Assembly: GCA_038373865.1 (NCBI GenBank)
Contig: JAXGGA010002303.1
Coordinates: 1-64,000, forward strand
DNA: 64,000 nucleotides
From: Uloborus plumipes
Lineage: Eukaryota; Arthropoda; Arachnida; Araneae; Uloboridae
Direction of reading: 5' to 3'
The notes beneath the pieces are model-generated. The model was not told where the DNA came from, did no database searches, and saw only the letters and a list, made by a program, of their open reading frames with translations. Positions 57,525 to 64,000 of the stretch are shown here, piece after piece (the stretch's first letter is position 1; the number at the start of each line of letters is the position of its first letter). Made by a program: the position numbers and the translations under genes.

Positions 57525-59729
57525 GTTCTTTTTAAAAATATTTAGGTCTCTTTCTCCACAGGGAGAAATTGGAAAGATGTTGGAAGCCCTAAAATTGAGT
57601 CAAAAAAAAAACAAAAATATCAAGAATATTAGGAGGAAAAGTTAAAAATCAGTACAAATTAGGACGAAATATTTTTTATCAGAAGGATCAGAAAAAAATA
57701 TAAAATCAGGCTTTGTGCATATATGATCCCCGACACCTTAAGTCGGTCCCTGGGGATAGTCAGGAGGAAGAGGATGAACCTACAGAAAGGTAGTCATCGA
57801 AGATATTCTACAAAACAACAGTTTGTTAAGTGCAGGCAGGGCTAAAGCCCTGAATGCATTTAAGGCTTTAGGCAGGGCAAGGGGAAGGGGCGAAGTAAAA
57901 CAGTTGCTTTCCTTAACTTAGTCATTTATTTACTACATCACTTAGGTGTTTATTTAGTTTACATTACTTCATTTTTAATTAACTTGTTTATTCATTTATT
58001 CACTTTTTTCCATTCATTCATTATTTTTAACTCCCCCTCCCCCCTTTTTTTTCTCCTGCAAATGACTTTATTGTCCCATTTTACTTGTTTATTTATTCAT
58101 TCATTTGATGTAAAATATTTTTCATCACTAAAAATTAAATACATCCTCAGAAGAATATAGCATTTTTCTCTTTGCTACATACACTTATGAAAGGATTTTT
58201 TTTCTTTTTAGGTAAAAATTTAGTGCCAAAAGTAAAAAATTGCACTTCAAAACAAAATTAATTACAAAATACAATATTTTTCTTCTTCATGTAATCAGGG
58301 GGTCAGGCTTTTATTTTTAGATACACATTTTGTAGAGAAAAAAGAGGAAACTTTTGTAGCCTCTTCTCTTTCATATATTTTTTAAGTCATAGATCATCTT
58401 TAATCATTGAAAATCTAATCTGAAATCCATTTATCCTAAAAGGACTTCATTAAGGTTGGAGGCTCGAGTTTTTTTTTTTTTTTCCACTAGTATTTTTCTC
58501 TTAGACGAATTAATTGAGCCTGAAAGTGATGAACAAACTGTTTTTACAAATGAAATTTTGTGAAAAGTCTAATTTTAAATGTGAAATTTTATGAAGTGGC
58601 AGCTTTTAAGGCATAAAATTTCATGAACTGGCTGCAAGGAGAACCAAATTCGAACAGCAGTTCCTGGCACTGTAACTTTCAGAACAATCAATTTCTAATT
58701 TGTTCATCTTGAAAATGGAACGTTATTTCAACTATTTCACTTTGCCTCACATTCCCCAAAACATTTTTTTTAAATAAAGATCAATGGGGCATATTTTCTA
58801 TTATCACTAAAAACAGCAAAGCTCTGTATCTTAAAGATCTTCATTAATATGATTAATTTGCGACGGCAGAGTTTCCGTCTCAAATTTAGTGTGATGTTTT
58901 TGTGAAAAAAAAAAAAAAAACGAAAGAATGTCTATCACCTCACAAATTAGAGCTTCATTTCTTTATCAAGTATGTGACTGCTGAAAAGTGTGACGGCAAC
59001 AGTCAATGAGAAGGTTGCAAGAGTATCAGCTAATCTAAAAAGTAAAAAATTAAAAAAAGAAAAAAAACTGGCAAGAATCCTTTGGCAAACATCCAGTAAT
59101 TAACGAAAGTTTGTATGCTTCGAATTACTTTTCTTTCAAGAACGCAGTCAATCTTCTTTGAATAACCAGCAACGTAGAAAGATATTCCGCGAAATACCCG
59201 TTTTCATTTGCAATTTATGAAATGAAGTAAAAAAGGAAAAATATTACTCTGTTCCAACAGTGCAGAAAAGGAGGGCTTGGGGGGTCCCCCCCCCCCAACC
59301 CGAAGTCCTTGGTTTTAGCATGCATTGCGAATCCAAATATGAAGTGTATGCTAGCATCACCATATTAGGATTGACAATAATTACCCCTACATTTCAGTCT
59401 TACGTAGTTCATACAACAAGAAGATTGTTGTGATCCCTCCCCCCCTCAAAAAAAACATTTTTTTTTTTTTTTTGGCTTCGCAATTGAACTGATCTTGAGT
59501 TTTTAAAAGGAAATATATGTATGCTTGTACGTGTGTCCTCATACATTCATACATTATTTCCAAAATGAATCTGCAGCGCTAAAAATAACGAAAAACGAAA
59601 TTTGTTAAAAAGTCACCTCAATCCCTAAATTAAGCTCTTAATTCAAAGGCGTTATATTTGGGGAAGGGGGAATCGGTCTATCAACATATTAAATAAGCGA
59701 CTACTTTTCAAATATAACGCCTTGCATAT
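57525..59729. other. Upstream intergenic stretch, no gene seen
   Basis: AT-rich sequence with poly-T, poly-C and TTTATTTATTCATTCATT-type simple repeats (about 57940-58110). No exon, RNA gene or bounded element that I can support. Confidence 0.5.
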
Positions 59730-60100
59730 CAGTGGTTCCCAAGCTTGGGCGATCGCCCTCATAGAGGCGATTTGGCTCCTCAAGACTGATCTATCTCTAG
59801 AGAATAACAAAAATTGTGTTGTTTCAAATTGAAATTATTTTAGCTCTCCTCCCTCTCTTGCGCTTTGATCTCTTGCTCTCTACATTGAGAATTAAAGCTT
59901 TGTCAAGTGACGCGTGTCTTTAAGAGCGCCGATTACATTAAAGTCGATATTTTGCCGGCACGCCAGTACGAAAAATTAATCAATCGCCAATAAATTTTAA
60001 ATCTCCATGTTACAGGAAAAGTTTGAAAGCAAAAGCAAGAATTTTATTTTATTTCACTTATTTATTTCATTTATTTATTTATTTATTTTTCAAGAAAAAA
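59730..60100. mobile_element. hAT-type element, left end
   Basis: It begins CAGTGGTTCCCAAGCTTGGG, CGATCGCCCTC, AGGCGATTTGGCTCCTCAAG, matching the left end of the 32637-34592 element. No right end was recognised, so the extent is a guess. Confidence 0.5.
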
Positions 60101-60268
60101 ATGGCTACACCTTTTTGTCGTCAATGATTTCTTTCAAGCTCGTGCAGATGACTGAAAACATCCAATTTTAAAATGATGTTTACTAACTTAAAAATGCCTG
60201 TATCTTTTTTTTTCTGTGTGAAGTTAGCGGTTAGGAATTTTCAAAACCTTCGGAAGGAATTCCCTTTA

Positions 60269-60471
60269 CAAGTGCGGATCCAGAGGGGGAGGAGTCATAG
60301 GGGTCATGACCCCCCCCCCTAAGCGACCAAAAAAAGCAAAAAACTGAGTTTTTTAGGTCTAATATTACCAAAAAATTGCGAAACAGCCCCATTTTTGCTC
60401 AAAAATTGCCCTTTGACCCCCTCCCTTTCCGAATATAACCCCTCCTTAGCCAAGCGCTGGATCCGCCCTTG
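60269..60471. mobile_element. Short hAT-type MITE
   Basis: 203 bp with ends CAAGTGCGGATCCAG and inverted CAAGGGCGGATCCAG (14/15), flanked by TCCCTTTA and TCTCCTTA (6 of 8). Interior GACCCCCCCC and GACCCCCTCC are typical of such ends. Confidence 0.65.
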
Positions 60472-60769
60472 TCTCCTTAAAAGATATTTTTCTTTCTAAT
60501 AAAACCAAAATCGAGGAGATCTGAGAATTATTTTTGGTAGAAAGAGACATTTTAAGCCATTTTGGAGTTCTTAAATTGAAATTCGAACAGTTCGGTACTT
60601 TTTTGGCGTTCGAAAACCCCCTTACGACCCCTCCCGGGTAGCCAAGTACTTTCCTGCCAAATTTGGTCACGATCAGACGTAAACTGTGGATTTGTGTTGG
60701 AAACATACACAATACATATTTTTCTTTTTATTTATACGGATTATTATTTTTTATATATATATATTACTA

Positions 60770-62249
60770 CTAGCAGTACCCGCACGGCGATGCCCGTGCA
60801 ATAAATGTAAAGGAAGTTAACTAAATAAAGTTTAACTCACTCTTAAGACTTTTCTTCTTTTCGTGTGTGTGTGTGTGTGTGACTAACTTATTTATTTTTA
60901 GCGAAATTTTTACGTTTCAATGGAACTTTTGACACAACTGTAGAGCCAAGATTTTCGAAAACTCTCAACGACCACAGCAATATTGCCCTTGAAATTTAAT
61001 ATAATTCACCGATTTAACCGTAATTTCAATGTAAAATTGGTCGCCAAATCTAAATTTATTAACATAGGGAACCGATTGTATCAGGTAGATCAGCCACAAC
61101 CATTCTTCCATGATTTTAATGTGAACATTAAAAGGAAAGAAATATAATGTCTTTCGTACCATCTCTTTGAAGTGATTACAATCTAACAGTGACCCTCAAA
61201 TAATCAAGATTTCACTGGCCGGGAAGTTTGGAAAATTTCCCGGTTAACTGAACAGCGGTGTTACAGAAAATGTCAGAATGGAACTATTATTATTAAAGTG
61301 AAATTTTAGTGATTAAAATATTAGTGATGGCGGCATTAAATACATGTTTTAAACATGCAATAAAATACGCTTTAAACTGCAAACAACTACTGTTCCTTCC
61401 CAGATCGTTTTATTTTTCTTTGAGTTGGAGAAAGTAGTGTTTCACTGGCTGGGAGGTTTGGTAAATTTCCTGATTGTCGCCAAACTTTACGACGCCAAAT
61501 GCGAAGAGGAACTGAATAGACATCCCTAAATTTTTAACAATGATAGTTCCATTGTGACATTTTCGGGAACACCGAATTTTGAGGAAGTCAACTTAATAAA
61601 TTTAAATTCACTTTAACCTCCTCTGAAGAAAAAATATTATATCCTTTAGTTCAAATGCGCTCCACAACCTTTTAAATTCCACTTAAAGTCATGTTAAAGT
61701 TTAAATCAATTCGCCAAATAAATATAAGAGACAGAAAGTTAAGTAAGTAACAGGAGATATTAATTAATCAAATTGAATAAATTTTCAAGGCTTAAATCTA
61801 TACGCAAATTTAAACCACAAAGTAACTTCAGGGACAAAAGAGCAGCTGATCAGGAAAATGGCTCTAGTGTTTCAGTTCTGCGTAGAGTTAGGCCTTGAAA
61901 ATTGACTAAATTTGATTAATTAATATCTCCTGTCCTAATTAACGGACAGAAACGTGCTAAAACTTTTCTTTTTCAGAAAAAAAACCCTTTCCAACGATAT
62001 ATAATGTTTTGGGGTGGGGGAGGTTTTCCCCCTCAATTATGGCGGATACACCAAAAATGAGACTAATTAATTAATTTAAAAATAACTAATTCGAAATTAA
62101 AAATTTGGGCTTCGAGGTGCACGAGGGCGGGGTACGTTCGAATTTTTGAGCCAAGTTTCAGGTCTGTAGGTGCTGTGGGGGCTTCTGGCCAGCGGTTACA
62201 AACGTACAAACAAACGACAAACGAACACCGTCATCTTTATATATATAGA
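60770..62249 (+). repeat. Interspersed element, first copy of a head-to-tail dimer
   Basis: It begins CTAGCAGTACCCGCACGGCG and ends CATCTTTATATATATAGA. The interior includes repeated TTTCACTGGC-GGGA-GTTTGG segments (61206 and 61440) and a right-hand part with GGGGTGGGGGAGGTTT and GGTGCACGAGGGCGGGGTAC. No intact coding frame. The start and TA-rich end resemble the 2132-3297 repeat. Confidence 0.75.
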
Positions 62250-63765
62250 CTAGCAGTACCCGCACGGCGATGCCCGTGCAACAAATGTAAAGGAAGTTAA
62301 CTAAATAAAGTTTAATTCACTCTAACCCTCTAAAGTAAAATTATTATATTTGATTCAAATGTGCTCCCCAACCTTTTGAATTCCACTAAAAGTCATATTA
62401 AAGTTTAAATCAATTCGCCAAATAAACGTTTCAATGGAACTTTTGAGATAACTGTAGTGGCAAGATTTTCGAAAACTCTCAACGAACACAGCAATTTTGC
62501 CCTTGAAGTTTAACATAATCCACCGATTTAACCGTAATTTCAATGTAAAATTGGTCGCCAAATTTAAATTTATTAACATAGGGAATCGATTGTGTCAGGT
62601 AGCTCAGCCTCAACCATTCTTCCATGATTTTAATGTGAACATTAAAAGGCAAGAAATATAATGTCTTTCGCACCATCTCTTTGAAGTGATTACAATCTAT
62701 AACAGTAACCCTCAAATAAGCAAGATTTCCCTGGCTGGGAGGTTTGGTAAATTTCCAGATTGTTGCCAAACTTTACGACGCCAAATACGAAGAGTAACTT
62801 CATAGCGGTGTTACCGAAAATGTCAGAATGGAACTATTAAAAATTTAGGTTTGGCGGCATTATATACATGTTTTAAACATGCAATAAAATACTTTTTAGA
62901 CTGCAAACAACTACTGTTCCTTCACAGAGCGTTTTCTTTTTCTTTAATTTGGAGAAAGAAGTGTTTCACTGGCTGGGAGGTTTGGTAAATATCCCTATTG
63001 TTGCCAAACTTTACCACGCCAAATACGAAGAGTAGCTGATAGCCATCGCTAATTTTTTAACAATAATAGTTCCATTCTGACATTTTTGGCAACACCAAAT
63101 TTTGAGGAATTCAACTGAATAAATTTAAATTCCCTCCCACCCCTCTGAACTAAAATTATTATATCCTTTAGTTCAAATGCGCTCCATCTTTTAAACTCCA
63201 CTTAAAGTCATGTTAAAGTTTAAATCAATTCTCCAAATAAATCAAAAGACAGAAAATTAAGAAAGAAATAAGAGATATTAAACATTCAAATTGAATAAAC
63301 TTTCAAGGCTTAAATCTATACGCACAATTTTAACCACAAAGTAACTTCAGGGACAAAAGAGCAGCTGATCAGGAAAATGAACCTAGTGTTTCAGTACTGC
63401 GTACATAGTTAAGCCTTGAAAATTGACTAAATTTGATTAATTAATATCTCCTGTCCTAATTAACGGACAGAAACGTGCTAAAACTTTTCTTTTTCAGAAA
63501 AAAAAACCCTTTCCAACGATATATAATGTTTTGGGGTGGGGGAGGTTTCCCCCCTCAATTATGGCGGATACACCAAAAATGAGACTAATTAATTAATTTA
63601 AAAATAACTAATTCGAAATTAAAAATTTGGGCTTCGAGGTGCACGAGGGCGGGGTACGTTCGAATTTTTGAGCCAAGTTTCAGGTCTGTGGGTGCTGCGG
63701 GGGCTTCTGGCCAGCGGTTACAAACGTACAAACGAACAAACACCGTCATCTTTATATATATAGAT
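62250..63765 (+). repeat. Interspersed element, second copy of the dimer
   Basis: It starts directly at the end of copy 1 with the same CTAGCAGTACCCGCACGGCG and ends in TTTATATATATAGAT. Long parts are nearly identical to copy 1 (for example about 61900-62240 versus 63420-63750), with indels in the left half. It is immediately followed by a hAT end. Confidence 0.8.
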
Positions 63766-64000
63766 CAGTGGTTCTCAACCTTTTTACGGCTAACGCCCCC
63801 TTTACGAGTGAAATTTTTTCCAACGCCCCCCTTTCTATTAAAGGTGAGAGGGTGTGCGAAAAAAGGTTTAAAGTTTAAAATAATTTCCTTCCAGAATTTT
63901 ACAAAACGGTTAAACAAGAATTATTTTTCCTAATTATTCATTATTAGAGTTAAAATGACGAATGTAGCAATAAAAAACAAATCTATAATTAAAAATATTT
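63766..64000 (+). mobile_element. hAT-type element, left end (runs off window)
   Basis: CAGTGGTTCTCAACCTTTTT followed by CGCCCCCTTT repeats is a common hAT terminus. The rest lies beyond the right edge. Confidence 0.6.

Noticed and set aside
60965..62769. Related minus-strand frames in both copies of the dimer as a conserved protein
   Set aside because: Similarity follows from the DNA duplication. The frames are broken differently and show no domain I recognise.

Overview
This is an AT-rich animal nuclear genome segment from an arthropod, most likely a chelicerate and perhaps a spider; that placement rests on repeat style and protein similarity as I recognise them, not on a search. It is dominated by one gene on the minus strand: the 5' part of a dystrophin orthologue. 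I traced 34 coding exons (55416 down to 752). Every splice junction is consistent with GT/AG and the reading frame stays open throughout, giving 4,776 nt (1,592 codons). The gene continues past the left edge of the window.

Gene layout, 5' to 3' (right to left): a tiny start exon (MDIVFI...) at 55398-55416; the actin-binding domain of two calponin-homology domains in exons 2-9 (52755-46017); a short hinge 1; spectrin-like repeats 1-3 in exons 10-15; a hinge-2-like linker in exons 16-17; then a long run of spectrin-like repeats in exons 17-34. Exons 2-5 have exactly the vertebrate lengths (62, 93, 78 and 93 nt). Exons 6+7 together equal the 173-nt vertebrate exon 6, split by an additional intron. 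The protein would link cortical actin to the dystroglycan complex at the muscle and neuronal membrane; its C-terminal WW, EF-hand, ZZ and coiled-coil parts lie outside the window.

Introns hold most of the other structure. Intron 33 (914-6774) holds a hAT element with an 8-bp target duplication and an intact 448-aa DDE transposase whose acidic spacing is DD82E (Sailor-type IS630/Tc1/mariner). Intron 18 (24290-36768, 12.5 kb) is a transposon sink: a tRNA-like SINE, a ~135-bp satellite array (about 27500-29230), a fold-back element, a perfect-looking hairpin, and a 5-kb hAT insertion that contains another hAT, which itself contains a third element. Introns 2, 8, 9, 14, 19 and 24 carry further MITE-like elements with identifiable target duplications (8 bp for hAT, TTAA for piggyBac-like, TA for pogo-like). 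Intron 1 holds a collapsed mariner element.

Upstream of the start exon (55417-64000) I see a probable 5'UTR/promoter zone and then only repeats: hAT ends and MITEs, a 218-bp tandem duplication, and a ~1.5-kb element present as a head-to-tail dimer (60770-63765). No tRNA or rRNA gene, CRISPR array or bacterial-type feature was found. No second cellular protein-coding gene was recognised.
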